64,000 bases of DNA from SLNP01 sp964568875 (GCA_964568875.1 CAZMSH010000012.1:31226-95225); one strand, 5' to 3'; shown: positions 41,301-51,150, numbered from the stretch's first letter. Numbers and translations are program-made. Notes: a model not told the origin generated them from the letters alone.

Positions 41301-42986
41301 ATGAGTGAAGACAACAAAATCATCTTTTCGATGTACAGGGTCAGCAAGACCTATCCGCCTCATAAGCAGGTTTTGAAGGATATCTCCCTCTCTTTTTTCC
41401 TTGGTGCCAAGATTGGCATTATCGGACTTAACGGATCGGGGAAGTCAACCCTCCTGAAGATTATTTCAGGAGAGGAGAAGGCCTATCAGGGCGAGGTTGC
41501 CTTTAGCGCAGGCTATACAACCGGGATACTTCACCAGGAGCCGCTTATGGATGAGACCCGTACGGTTCGCGAAGTAGTGGAAGAGGGCGTGCAGGAGATT
41601 GCTTCCGTTATGAAGGAGTACGAGGAGATAAACAACAGGTTCGGCGATCCTGAAGTTTATGAGAATCCTGATAAAATGCAGGAGCTTATGGACAGGCAGG
41701 CTACGCTGCAGGAGCAGATCGATTTTCACGACGGATGGAATCTCGAGAATAAACTTGAGAGGGCAATGGATGCGTTGAGGTGTCCTGAAGGAGAGACTCC
41801 CGTTAATGTTCTTTCGGGAGGAGAAAAGCGCAGGGTGGCACTGTGCCGTCTTCTGCTGAGGCAGCCTGACGTGTTGCTCCTTGATGAACCTACCAACCAT
41901 CTTGACGCCGAGTCGGTGCACTGGCTTGAAACTCATCTGCAGCAGTACAAGGGAACGGTAATATGCGTTACACATGACAGGTATTTTCTTGATAATGTAG
42001 CCGGCTGGATACTTGAACTGGACAGGGGAGAGGGTATTCCATGGAAGGGGAACTACTCATCATGGCTCGAACAGAAAGCCCGCAGACTGGAGATGGAGGA
42101 GAAAGGTAACGTTAAAAGACGCAAGACCCTCGAGCGCGAACTGGAATGGGTGAGGATGGCCCCGAAGGCCAGACATGCCAAGTCGAAAGCCCGCCTCGGC
42201 GCCTATGAGAGCCTTATGAATCAGGATGTCAGGCAGAAGGAGGAGAAGCTTGAACTGGTAATTCCCAACGGCCCGCGCCTGGGAGACAAGGTTATAAAAG
42301 CTGATAAAGTGTCAAAGGCTTTTGGAGAGAAACTGTTGTTTGAAAACCTCTCATTTGAACTCCCTCCGAACGGCATTGTCGGGGTTATCGGCCCGAATGG
42401 CGCCGGAAAGACAACCCTCTTCCGTATGATAATGGGAATGGAGAAATGCGACTCCGGAACGTTCATTCTTGGAGAGACGGTAGTCGCGGGTTATGTCGAT
42501 CAGTCACATTCGGCAATTGATCCTGATAAAACAGTTTATCAGGTTATTTCGGGTGGTTACGATGAGGTTGTTCTCGGAAACAGACCGGTGAATGCCAGGG
42601 CATATGCTGCAAGGTTTAACTTTACAGGCGCTGATCAGGAGAAGAAATGCGCTGTTTTATCAGGTGGTGAACGAAACAGACTTCATTTAGCCCTTACGGT
42701 TAAATCAGGAGCCAATGTTCTTCTTCTTGACGAACCTACCAACGATATCGACGTAAATACACTGCGTGCACTTGAAGAAGGTCTTGAGAATTTTGCCGGA
42801 TGTGCTGTAATTATCTCACACGACAGATGGTTCCTTGACAGGGTGGCAACACACATAATGGCATTTGAAGGTGATTCAAAAGTGGTCTGGTTTGAAGGAT
42901 CTTATTCTGAATATGAAGATAATTATATGAAAAGGACTAATGCTGAGGGTCCTACACGCATAAAATACAGAAAACTGGTTAAATAG
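41301..42986 (+). CDS. ettA: ABC-F protein, energy-dependent translational throttle EttA
   Basis: A 561-residue soluble ABC-F ATPase that binds the ribosomal E site and gates translation by ATP level. The start MSEDNKIIFSMYRVSKTYPP aligns with E. coli EttA. Two ABC domains carry Walker A GLNGSGKST and GPNGAGKTT, signatures LSGGEKRR and LSGGERNR, and Walker B LLLDEPTNHLD and LLLDEPTNDID. Between them are the Arm-type insertion (KLERAMDAL...) in domain 1 and a linker RRKTLERELEWVRMAPKARHAKSKAR, read in part, that contacts rRNA. No membrane domain is present. Confidence 0.95.
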   Translation: MSEDNKIIFSMYRVSKTYPPHKQVLKDISLSFFLGAKIGIIGLNGSGKSTLLKIISGEEKAYQGEVAFSAGYTTGILHQEPLMDETRTVREVVEEGVQEIASVMKEYEEINNRFGDPEVYENPDKMQELMDRQATLQEQIDFHDGWNLENKLERAMDALRCPEGETPVNVLSGGEKRRVALCRLLLRQPDVLLLDEPTNHLDAESVHWLETHLQQYKGTVICVTHDRYFLDNVAGWILELDRGEGIPWKGNYSSWLEQKARRLEMEEKGNVKRRKTLERELEWVRMAPKARHAKSKARLGAYESLMNQDVRQKEEKLELVIPNGPRLGDKVIKADKVSKAFGEKLLFENLSFELPPNGIVGVIGPNGAGKTTLFRMIMGMEKCDSGTFILGETVVAGYVDQSHSAIDPDKTVYQVISGGYDEVVLGNRPVNARAYAARFNFTGADQEKKCAVLSGGERNRLHLALTVKSGANVLLLDEPTNDIDVNTLRALEEGLENFAGCAVIISHDRWFLDRVATHIMAFEGDSKVVWFEGSYSEYEDNYMKRTNAEGPTRIKYRKLVK

Positions 42987-42997
42987 GTAAGTAGAAA

Positions 42998-43063
42998 GGT
43001 ACCAGGTGCCAGGTATCAGGTATCAGGTATCAGGTATCAGGTATCAGGTATCAGGTGCCAGGG
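42998..43063. repeat. Heptamer tandem array (GGTATCA)
   Basis: Nine contiguous heptamers: GGTACCA, GGTGCCA, six perfect GGTATCA (43012-43053), GGTGCCA, then GGG. It begins 12 bases after the ettA stop and ends 22 bases before the decarboxylase start. The unit is the reverse complement of TGATACC found at 63813-64000 and, relative to +, the same orientation as the array at 3393. Confidence 0.95.
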
Positions 43064-43085
43064 TTAAAAAAAGGAGTGTTATTTT

Positions 43086-44498
43086 ATGGAAAATTATGAC
43101 TTTGATTTTTCAGCAGGCGATCGGCGCAGGGCCTGGAATTATCTTATCGATAAACTTGAACGTCATTACAGTGATCCCTCACAGGTGAGGGTAGCGCCAC
43201 CCCTCGACCCAGAGGTTGTCCGCGACTATTGTGCTGTTGATTTTAATACTCCAGTGCCGCCGAACGATGCCATAGACTATGTTACAGCCGGCCTCGATCA
43301 GTTTATTGTTCACACTTCACACCCCGGTTATTATGGCCTTTTCAATCCACGTCCGGCATTTGCCGGAATAATTGCAGATGCCATAACCGCCGTCTATAAT
43401 CCTCAGTTGGCAGCCTGGTCGCACTCTCCGTTTGCTGTCGAGGCTGAGAATCATGTTATCAGGGAGTTTGGGCGCAAATTCGGATATAAGCCTGATTCAA
43501 TTGACGGCACTTTTACCAATGCCGGTGCCGAGGCAAACCACACTGCTCTTCTGATGGCCCTGACACGATTTGTTCCCGGTTTTGCTGAGGAGGGACTTTC
43601 GGGGTCTGACAGCAGGCCTGTCATCTATGTGTCGCAAGAGAGCCACCACTCTTTTGTAAAGGCAGCAGGACTCTCAGGCATGGGTCGCCGAAGTGTGCGG
43701 AATATTCCGACGCTGAAATCATATGCAATGGATGTAGCTGCTTTGCGAAAGCAGGTCAAAGACGATATCGCAGCCGGGTTTTTGCCGGTAATGGTTGTCT
43801 CGACTCTTGGTACAACGGGCATGGGGGCTATAGACCCTGTTAAAGAGATAGATAGTGTGGCCCGTGAATATAATATGTGGCATCATGCTGATGCTGCCTG
43901 GGGCGGTGCAGTTGCTCTCTCTTCCAGATACCGCCATCTTGTCGATGGAATTGACCTTGCCGACTCTATAACATTTGATGCGCATAAATGGATGTCTGTC
44001 CCAATGGCTGCCGGTATGATTATAACACGTCACCCCGGCGCGCTGCTGGAGACATTCAGAATTACGGCTGACTATATGCCCAGAGAGGGTAAAGAGTTTG
44101 AGATCATCGATCCCTTTACTCACTCCATTCAGTGGTCGAGGCGTTTTACCGGACTGAAACTGTTTATGGCTATGCTCATATATTCCTGGGATGGCTACGA
44201 AAGGGTTATTAACCGTCAGTTTGAAACAGGTGATTTGCTGCGGAATAAACTTAAGGATGAAGGGTGGAATATATACAACAGCACTAAACTGCCGATAGTT
44301 AACTTCGGACTTTCAGACCTGGAAGACAATCAGGAAAAGATGACACGTTTCTGCCGCAGGGTCACCGACAGCGGGAAAGTGTGGATATCGGTTTACAGTA
44401 CAGGAGGCATAAACACCCTGAGAGCCTGTATAACAAACTATAATACAACAGAAAAAGACCTGAATATTCTACTGCAGACACTGAGTAAGGAAAGGTGA
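43086..44498 (+). CDS. PLP-dependent decarboxylase (second DDC-like enzyme)
   Basis: A 470-residue group II decarboxylase-like enzyme. It keeps HTSHPGYYGLFNPRPAF, GTFTNAGAEANHTALL, a HHSFVKAAG PLP-stacking His segment, STLGTTGMGAIDP, Asp in HHADAAWGGAV, and the PLP lysine in TFDAHKWMSVPMAAG. It differs strongly from the enzyme at 24572 (HPHKW there is NPHKW; overall sequence is divergent), and resembles the tyrosine/aspartate-decarboxylase-like subgroup. Substrate is not predictable. The preceding heptamer array separates it from ettA, and no promoter was recognised, so it may be read through from ettA. Confidence 0.87.
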   Translation: MENYDFDFSAGDRRRAWNYLIDKLERHYSDPSQVRVAPPLDPEVVRDYCAVDFNTPVPPNDAIDYVTAGLDQFIVHTSHPGYYGLFNPRPAFAGIIADAITAVYNPQLAAWSHSPFAVEAENHVIREFGRKFGYKPDSIDGTFTNAGAEANHTALLMALTRFVPGFAEEGLSGSDSRPVIYVSQESHHSFVKAAGLSGMGRRSVRNIPTLKSYAMDVAALRKQVKDDIAAGFLPVMVVSTLGTTGMGAIDPVKEIDSVAREYNMWHHADAAWGGAVALSSRYRHLVDGIDLADSITFDAHKWMSVPMAAGMIITRHPGALLETFRITADYMPREGKEFEIIDPFTHSIQWSRRFTGLKLFMAMLIYSWDGYERVINRQFETGDLLRNKLKDEGWNIYNSTKLPIVNFGLSDLEDNQEKMTRFCRRVTDSGKVWISVYSTGGINTLRACITNYNTTEKDLNILLQTLSKER

Positions 44499-44690
44499 AG
44501 CGGTATCCGGTGAACGGTAGACGGTAAACGATGCCCTGCGAACTGGGCTCCCGACCTTCGGTGCAGGACTCCGCTTCGCTCCGCCTGATCCCTGAGTCCC
44601 GCACTCATAAAACCTCTCTACAGCAAGGAGTTAGCCTTTGTAAATCTTAAATCGTAAATCTTAAATCGTAAATCTTATATCCCTTTAGAG
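44499..44690. repeat. Repeat-rich spacer between decarboxylase and M1 peptidase genes
   Basis: No gene seen. It starts with degenerate GGTAxxCGGT-like units (CGGTATCC, CGGTGAAC, GGTAGACGGTAAACG). A C-rich stretch with CTCCGCTTCGCTCCGCC follows. It ends with alternating AAATCTTA and AATCGTA units (44641-44677). These are the same style of short spacer repeats seen at 3393, 55943 and 63680-64000. Confidence 0.7.
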
Positions 44691-46334
44691 TTATTTCCCT
44701 GTCATATTCATTGTTGCCACATACCAGTTGGCATCAGGAACCAGTACAGGATTCACGTTACCTGTGTCCAGGGTAGTCCAGCGCGACGATGGCGTCAGCA
44801 GATGAGTGGTACCTGATATAGTAACCCTCAGCGGCATATTGAAGCGCGGCACGCAGTTCGTCCAGCGATATGTCAGCTCTTTCCCTTTGACATAATATTC
44901 CAGCACCGGTATTCTGACGTCGCGAAGGTATTGATCGAAAAAAGGCTTTAGGTCGAGTCCGGTTTTTTCGGACATATACTCCTCTATTTGTGCGCCTGAC
45001 ACTGTCTGGTGCCAGAAATCCCTGTTCATTGAGCGCAGCAGATCTCTCCACTTTTCATCATCATTAATCCACTGTCTGAGAGTATGAAGCATATTGCCCC
45101 CTTTTGGATACATGTCGCCGGAACCGGCATAATTTACATCATATAAACCTACAATCGGTCTGTCATTCCTGATGCTGCGGCGTGTTCCCAGAACATACTC
45201 GCTTCCGGCCTTTTTGCCGTAGTGGTATTCTACAAAAAGGTTTTCTGAATAGTTAATAAAACTTTCATGTATCCACATATCTGCAATGTCAATGTATGTA
45301 ATATTGTTTGCAAACCATTCGTGCCCCGATTCGTGGATTATGATGAAATCGAAAAGGTCGCCCCAGCCGGTTCCGCTCTGATCGCGTCCGCCATATCCGT
45401 TACGGTATCCGTTGCCGTAGGTTACCGAGCTCTGGTGTTCCATGCCGGGGTAGGGTACATCTACCAACTTGTAACTGTCTTCATAAAACGGGTACGGACC
45501 GAACCAGTGTTCAAAGGCTTCAAGCATCAGGTGGGCCTGTTTGAAATGGACCTTTGCCTTCTCGAGATTGTAGGGCAGGACCCAGTATTCGCAGTCGAGC
45601 GAACCCAGTTCACCCTGATAGATATCTGAAAAACTTACATAATTACCGATGTTGATATTGACACAGTAGTTGCTGATGGGATTTGAGACAAACCAGTGCC
45701 ATGTCTTGGTGTTGTTGCTTTCCCGATCAACTTTCCTTAGTCGTCCGTTGGAGACGTTGACGAGATTTGCGGGCACATTGACGCTGATAAGCATACTGTC
45801 TGGCTCGTCATACATATGGTCTTTGCACGGCCACCAAAGGCTCGCACCATCACCCTGACAGGTGGAGACTATGAAGTGGTTGCCGTCGTCGTCTTTGTCC
45901 CATGATATACCTCCTGACCACGGTGGTCGGGGAGCAACCTTTGGTTTACCTCCATAGTGTAGAACAATGTTCTTTATTGCATCCTTGGGTTGTGGATCAG
46001 GAAGTGTAATAAAATGAGCATTGCCATCCTTCTTTATGATCAGGTCTGTGCCATTCTGAACGGCCCTGGTCAGAACCAGAGGCTCCTGAAGATCTATCTG
46101 CATTACCGCTGCGGGTTGCAATACCTTGTAGTGGACAGTATTGGTTCCTTCGATAGTCTGATTATCAGGATCAACGACTATGTCGAGATGATAGTATGTA
46201 AGATCCCACCACGCCCTTTCAGGAGTTATAGAACCACGCAGAGTGTCTTGTCTTGTAAAGATGCGCTGCGACTGCGCCTTAACTGCCGGGTATATTGTAC
46301 ACAGCAGTGTGAAAAGCAGAATGGTTTTTTTCAT
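44691..46334 (-). CDS. Secreted M1-family metallopeptidase
   Basis: A 547-residue exported aminopeptidase-like enzyme (signal MKKTILLFTLLCTIYPAVKA). The N-terminal beta domain (~35-240) includes YYHLDIVVDPDNQTIEGTN. The catalytic part has GMEHQSS in the GAMEN position (297-300), IIIHESGHEWFANN (HExxH, 334-338) and the third ligand Glu357 in WIHESFINYSENL. The C-terminal helical domain is short, as in leukotriene-A4-hydrolase-like bacterial M1 proteins of this size. The GMEH instead of GxMEN means the exopeptidase-specific Asn is changed. It is 147 bases downstream of the retropepsin-like gene. Confidence 0.9.
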   Translation of the reverse strand: MKKTILLFTLLCTIYPAVKAQSQRIFTRQDTLRGSITPERAWWDLTYYHLDIVVDPDNQTIEGTNTVHYKVLQPAAVMQIDLQEPLVLTRAVQNGTDLIIKKDGNAHFITLPDPQPKDAIKNIVLHYGGKPKVAPRPPWSGGISWDKDDDGNHFIVSTCQGDGASLWWPCKDHMYDEPDSMLISVNVPANLVNVSNGRLRKVDRESNNTKTWHWFVSNPISNYCVNINIGNYVSFSDIYQGELGSLDCEYWVLPYNLEKAKVHFKQAHLMLEAFEHWFGPYPFYEDSYKLVDVPYPGMEHQSSVTYGNGYRNGYGGRDQSGTGWGDLFDFIIIHESGHEWFANNITYIDIADMWIHESFINYSENLFVEYHYGKKAGSEYVLGTRRSIRNDRPIVGLYDVNYAGSGDMYPKGGNMLHTLRQWINDDEKWRDLLRSMNRDFWHQTVSGAQIEEYMSEKTGLDLKPFFDQYLRDVRIPVLEYYVKGKELTYRWTNCVPRFNMPLRVTISGTTHLLTPSSRWTTLDTGNVNPVLVPDANWYVATMNMTGK

Positions 46335-46481
46335 GCCTCAGGTAAGTTGCGGAGGGTGAGGTCATTACATATCACCCTTGCCTGTTTATCGCAATAAAAA
46401 TACCAAATAGATCAATTGGGAACCCTATTTTCGTTACAATTCCATCTATTTACTATGACCTGTAGCAGCATCAGAATGCCT

Positions 46482-47933
46482 TCATTTCTGACTTTCAGGG
46501 AGCTCAATTATCAATCTCCTGCTGTAAGGGTCGATGGTGAAGATGAAATTCCGGAAGAAATCCGGACCGATATCACCGGCCGCACCAAGCCCTGTATATT
46601 TGTTGCCAAGTACAAAATTAGGAACATGACCAGATTTGACATCATAAGTTATATCTCCTACCTCAAGAGTGAAGTCAGCCATTGTGACCGGATAATCTGC
46701 CCCTCTCCAGACTACCGAGCCCTGATATGGCTCAACGCCAAGCAGGGGTGCTGATATACTGTTCAGGTTAACGTCACGGGAACCGGTTTCAATCATCATA
46801 AGGACCTCCTGGTTGTTTACCTTGCATGGTACGTAGATCCAGCCGTTTCGCACAATGTAGTCAACGCAGGTGTAAGAATTATTGTTCTTAAGGTATGTAT
46901 CCAAAGCAGTGCTGTCACGCAGCCATGCCTTTTTGTTCAGGGGATCAATAGTAATGGCACACGGTCCAAGTGAAAATGGAGAAAAACACCCGTCGGCTTT
47001 GCTGAAGGAACTATCAAAATAGCCTGTAACAACATTATTTATCGACGGATTGCTGAAGTGAACTGTCTTATAGTGAATGTCAGCAGGTTTTTCCATGTAA
47101 TTATACCATATTCCATCAGTTATGGAAAGAAGATCCTGTCCCTCAAGAGAGGCTCCCACTGAATCGTTATGTATAGTGAAGAGATTACTTCCTGAACCGG
47201 TATCGAGTTCCATTTTTATTCTTTTGCCTGTTTTATCATACATAAAAAACCCCATACCTGGCCCGCAGTCTGCATATTCCAACTCTATCTCACCACTTAT
47301 ACCTGATGGCCTGGGAAGTGTAGTAAGCAACTCCAGCAATGGACGGTCTTTTAATTGATAAGATGATATTGCCATTGAATTAAGGGTATCAAGATACGCC
47401 AGACTCAGGGCTATATCAGTATCCCGGGCATAACCATACAATGCAATCCATGGAAGGGGTTTCACAATAATGTCTTTTGAAAGTTTGCCTGCCTCCCACG
47501 CTCTTCCTTCAATACCATTTCTATCCAGATCAAGCAGCCATTCAAGATATTTCAACTCGCCATTTCCGGGGTATGATGATAATCCATCAGCAAGCATATC
47601 AGATGCTTCACTTTTGCCTATAAGAATCGCCTCCTTTATTCGTAAAACAGTACACTCCTCTGTAGAGCTCAACTGTTCAAGACTGCTCAAATACTTTTTA
47701 TAGGTCTGACTCCCACTTAGCAATAATATCTCAGCCTTAATGTAGGTAGCTTCAACAGAATGAGGTTCTGACAACAGGGCAGTGTCAAGGTGCGACAAGG
47801 CAGCGTTAAGTCTGAAGGCTGCGGCTTCACTGCGGGCTTTTTCCAGGTGACTTCTCTGCGCCAGAATCTTAAAAGAACTGGTAACTAAACTGATAAGGAC
47901 AAAAAGAACGATGAATGTTAATTTTTTTTTCAT
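46482..47933 (-). CDS. Secreted retropepsin-like aspartyl protease with N-terminal helical repeats
   Basis: A 483-residue exported protein (signal KKLTFIVLFVLISLVTSSFKILA). Residues ~30-190 are helical and TPR-like (ALSHLDTALLSEPHSVEATYIKAEILL, read in part). Two retropepsin-type lobes follow: IKMELDTGSGSNLF with Asp244, and EVLMMIETGSRDVNLN with Glu382 where Asp is expected. Strands such as GWIYVPCKVNNQEV and the GADYPVTMADFTLEVGD segment match Asp_protease_2 lobes. One lobe is thus classic and the other has D to E, so activity may be reduced or the protein may pair differently. It ends in YSRRLIIELPE, typical of these bacterial families. Confidence 0.8.
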   Translation of the reverse strand: MKKKLTFIVLFVLISLVTSSFKILAQRSHLEKARSEAAAFRLNAALSHLDTALLSEPHSVEATYIKAEILLLSGSQTYKKYLSSLEQLSSTEECTVLRIKEAILIGKSEASDMLADGLSSYPGNGELKYLEWLLDLDRNGIEGRAWEAGKLSKDIIVKPLPWIALYGYARDTDIALSLAYLDTLNSMAISSYQLKDRPLLELLTTLPRPSGISGEIELEYADCGPGMGFFMYDKTGKRIKMELDTGSGSNLFTIHNDSVGASLEGQDLLSITDGIWYNYMEKPADIHYKTVHFSNPSINNVVTGYFDSSFSKADGCFSPFSLGPCAITIDPLNKKAWLRDSTALDTYLKNNNSYTCVDYIVRNGWIYVPCKVNNQEVLMMIETGSRDVNLNSISAPLLGVEPYQGSVVWRGADYPVTMADFTLEVGDITYDVKSGHVPNFVLGNKYTGLGAAGDIGPDFFRNFIFTIDPYSRRLIIELPESQK

Positions 47934-48125
47934 TTCAAGGTGTTTAAGGTTAATAAAAGAATTCGTCGCAAAGACGGAAAAAGACCGGAAATGCTTCAGA
48001 TTTTGTGTGAATAACCAAACTTTAACACCATATTAACATAAAATGGACAGACAATTTGGAAAATCTAAATATAAATGTATATATTACACTTCTAAAAATG
48101 ATGATAACCAATAAACAGTTATATT

Positions 48126-50873
48126 ATGAAAATGTCGTTGAATAAGAGGTCTTTATGGATTTTATTTGCAGTGGCACTTTTGATGCCAGGCAATGCTTAT
48201 AGTCAGAACAGGTGGCAGGTTCTTGCTGCCGAAGAGGGTACAATTGGTCTTGAGAGTGGTTTTATTGAGACAGAGACGGCCGGTTTCAACCTGAAAATAA
48301 TAAGGGAATCGCAGTTGCTTACTGCCTTGCAGCCAAAGGGAGAGGATGGCTTTGATTTTACACCGTCTGACAGGCTTGAATCAAGGAAGAGTAACAGGTT
48401 GTATCATCTGGGAGACCTTAATCTCAGGGTCAGGGCTGTGGATACCCAGGAGTGGATGCGCTTTTCATCTGCCCTCGATCGGGCTCCTGTGAAGGCCATA
48501 CCTTCGGCAGGTGGCAACGTGATAGCGGCGGCTGATATAACATCGACTTTTGCAGATGGAATACCTCTGAAGATTGAGCGCTACTGGGAGAATCAAAACG
48601 GTGATCTGGTTCTCAGGTTCAGAATTATAAACAATTCTTCGTTTCCGGTAGAGATTGGTTCCCTTGGAATGCCTTTAATATTTAATAATATTCTCGATGG
48701 GAAGAATCTTGAACAGGCACATGCCATATGCTCATTTTACGACCCCTATATCGGGCAGGATGCAGGTTACCTGCAGGTGGCAAGGTTGCATGGTCTTGGC
48801 CAGGTTCTTCTGGTTCTGCCTTACGGAGACACTCCGTTTGAAGCATACAATCCGTTGCTTGACGATCGCACACCAAGGGGAATAACATTTGAGGGATTCT
48901 ATGAGTGGATGGCCCACAGCAGGGCTCATGCAGCTGAAGACTGGTCGGTTGCCGAACCATGGAATCATCCTACTATGACCAGACTTAATCCGGGTGAGTC
49001 ACGCGATTATGGTTTGAAGTTCGTCCTTGCACCGTCACTGCGTGATATTGAATCTACTCTGTTGAAACACAGCCGACCGGTTGCGATAGGTGTACCAGGC
49101 TATGTCGTGCCGATGGACGTTGATGCCAGACTTTTCCTCAAACACGGAAGTGAGATTAAGTCGCTTGATGTGCATCCGGGAGGAGCTCTCGACATCACTG
49201 CAGGTCCGACCACTGCAAACGGATGGAAAACATATATGGTAAACGGCAAAGAGTGGGGCCGTGCAAGGCTCACAGTAACGTATGCCGACGGACTAAGGCA
49301 GTCAATAAATTATAATGTAATCAAGCCGGAGGAGCAGGTTGTGAATGATATGGGCAGGTTCTACACCAACGAACAGTGGTATGAGAATCCTGATGATCCC
49401 TTCAAACGCCATTTGTCAGTAATAAGCTACGACTACGGGCGCATGCAGCAGGTTACTGAAGACAGCAGGGCGTGGGTAGCCGGTTTGAGTGATGAGGGTG
49501 GCGCAGGCTCATGGCTGGGCGCCATGATGAAACAGCTGATTCAGCCTGACGCAGAAGAGATGAAGAAGATGCAGGCCTTTGTACACAACACTCTCTGGGG
49601 TGGTATACAGTACAGTGAAGGTGACAGGAAGTATGGTGTCAGGAAAAGTCTCTTTTATTATGATCCTGATAATATGCCCGAAGGTACATACAGTCCGGAT
49701 ATTAACTACGGAGGATGGTCGGCATGGAACAAGAAGGAGGCTGAATCGACAGGCCGTTCCTATAATTATCCGCACGTCGCTGCTGCCTGGTGGGTAATGT
49801 ACCAGCTTGAGCGGAACCACAACGGCTTTGTAACGGGAGCCAGTTGGGAATGGTATCTTGAACAGGCGTTCCATACCTCAGTAGCGATGGTTCAGCAGGC
49901 TCCCTATTACGCGCAGTTCGGTCAGATGGAAGGAACCATTTTCTTCCTTATTCTTCTTGACCTGCAGCGCGAGGGTATGACTGAAATGGCGGTTAAGCTC
50001 GAAGAGGTTATGAAAAAGCGTGCCGATGTATGGTATGCTCTTAAATACCCGTTCGGAAGTGAAATGCCGTGGGATTCAACCGGACAGGAAGAGGTGTACA
50101 TGTGGTCGAAGTACTTCGGTTATGATGAAAAGGCTGATGTAACCCTAAACGCGATTCTTGCCTACATGCCTACAGTGCCTCACTGGGGGTACAACGGCAG
50201 CGCACGCAGGTACTGGGATTTCCAGTATGCGGGAAAACTGAGGCGGATAGAGCGTCAGCTGCATCACTATGGCTCAGCCCTGAATTCCATTCCTGTTCTT
50301 ACCGAATTCAGGGACAACCCTGACGATTTCTACCTCCTCAGGGTTGGTCATGCAGGTATGATGGGAGCTCTCTCGAACATAACACCTGAAGGTTTTGGTC
50401 CTTCAGCATTCCATGCATATCCTAATACACTAAGAATAGACCATCTTACAGGTGACTATGGCCCGGGGTTCTTTGGCTATGTTGTCAACTCAGGAACATA
50501 CCTGACACAGCACAAAGAGTTTGGCTGGCTTTCATTCGGAGGGAACACGGATATCTCATCAAAACTTATAACGGTCAGACCAACAACAGCGGCCCGCACA
50601 AGGATATATCTTGCACCCATGGGCCTCTGGCTGACGCTCGACGCCGGAAAGTTTGAAAGCGTATCGCTGAACCCAAAAAATGGCCAGGTAATCGTAAGAC
50701 TTGATCCGGCGACGGTAAATACTAAACAGGCTCGCATCAGGATTGAACAACCTGCCCGACCATCAGGAGCGGGTGTGTACGGGGCTCCATCAAACCTTGT
50801 TGAGGAGAGAGGCGCCTTTACGCTTAATCTTGGCTCAGGGATAACAGAACTTGTTCTGAAACCAGGGAAGTAA
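48126..50873 (+). CDS. DUF5695-type secreted protein
   Basis: A 915-residue exported protein (signal RSLWILFAVALLMPGNAYS). Residues ~25-330 form a beta-rich domain with features of a glycoside-hydrolase N-domain (IERYWENQNGDLVLRFRIINNSSFPVEIG, read in part). Residues ~400-760 are helical with conserved aromatics, suggesting an (alpha/alpha) barrel (HVAAAWWVMYQLERNHNG, WEWYLEQAFHTSVAMVQQAPYYAQFGQMEG). A beta-rich tail ends the protein. From memory this matches DUF5695, a family shared by bacteria and fungi with no firm function. The fold suggests polysaccharide processing. It is monocistronic; a long hairpin follows its stop. Confidence 0.7.
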   Translation: MKMSLNKRSLWILFAVALLMPGNAYSQNRWQVLAAEEGTIGLESGFIETETAGFNLKIIRESQLLTALQPKGEDGFDFTPSDRLESRKSNRLYHLGDLNLRVRAVDTQEWMRFSSALDRAPVKAIPSAGGNVIAAADITSTFADGIPLKIERYWENQNGDLVLRFRIINNSSFPVEIGSLGMPLIFNNILDGKNLEQAHAICSFYDPYIGQDAGYLQVARLHGLGQVLLVLPYGDTPFEAYNPLLDDRTPRGITFEGFYEWMAHSRAHAAEDWSVAEPWNHPTMTRLNPGESRDYGLKFVLAPSLRDIESTLLKHSRPVAIGVPGYVVPMDVDARLFLKHGSEIKSLDVHPGGALDITAGPTTANGWKTYMVNGKEWGRARLTVTYADGLRQSINYNVIKPEEQVVNDMGRFYTNEQWYENPDDPFKRHLSVISYDYGRMQQVTEDSRAWVAGLSDEGGAGSWLGAMMKQLIQPDAEEMKKMQAFVHNTLWGGIQYSEGDRKYGVRKSLFYYDPDNMPEGTYSPDINYGGWSAWNKKEAESTGRSYNYPHVAAAWWVMYQLERNHNGFVTGASWEWYLEQAFHTSVAMVQQAPYYAQFGQMEGTIFFLILLDLQREGMTEMAVKLEEVMKKRADVWYALKYPFGSEMPWDSTGQEEVYMWSKYFGYDEKADVTLNAILAYMPTVPHWGYNGSARRYWDFQYAGKLRRIERQLHHYGSALNSIPVLTEFRDNPDDFYLLRVGHAGMMGALSNITPEGFGPSAFHAYPNTLRIDHLTGDYGPGFFGYVVNSGTYLTQHKEFGWLSFGGNTDISSKLITVRPTTAARTRIYLAPMGLWLTLDAGKFESVSLNPKNGQVIVRLDPATVNTKQARIRIEQPARPSGAGVYGAPSNLVEERGAFTLNLGSGITELVLKPGK

Positions 50874-50943
50874 TAGTGTAATATAGCAGCTCCTGACGAT
50901 TTTGCAGGATTCAGACAGGGGTGTAGTATTCAAAAACTAAGTA

Positions 50944-50989
50944 ACGGGAAGCTGACAGGTGTAAGTAATGGCATCTGACAGCTTCCCGT
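50944..50989 (+). terminator. Long hairpin after the DUF5695 gene
   Basis: ACGGGAAGCTGACAG (50944-50958) pairs with CTGACAGCTTCCCGT (50975-50989): a 15-bp stem with one mismatch and a 16-base loop. The downstream tail (ACATTTTCTG) is only weakly T-rich, so it could be a terminator or a stability element. Confidence 0.5.
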
Positions 50990-51041
50990 ACATTTTCTGA
51001 CCATAAACGTGATTATAATTATTAACAATCATAAAAGATTA

Positions 51042-51072
51042 TTTGTGTTTTTTTCTGAATAAGTTAGTTTTG
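51042..51072 (+). promoter_or_regulatory. Bacteroidota promoter of the DUF1566 lipoprotein gene
   Basis: TTTG (51042-51045), 19-base spacer, TAGTTTTG (51065-51072), a near-perfect consensus match. The start codon is 79 bases downstream of the -7 box, leaving a 5' leader of about 70 bases in which no structure was noticed. Confidence 0.65.
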
Positions 51073-51150
51073 CGAATTGCAGTGAGGATGATACCATAAC
51101 CACCCTGCAAAACCTGATATCTGTAAAATTTTAACCTTCTACCAGTAATC

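Noticed and set aside
43006..43188. 60-residue ORF containing a repeated YQVSGIR pattern
   Set aside because: It is the translation of the GGTATCA heptamer array and then runs into the decarboxylase gene in another frame.
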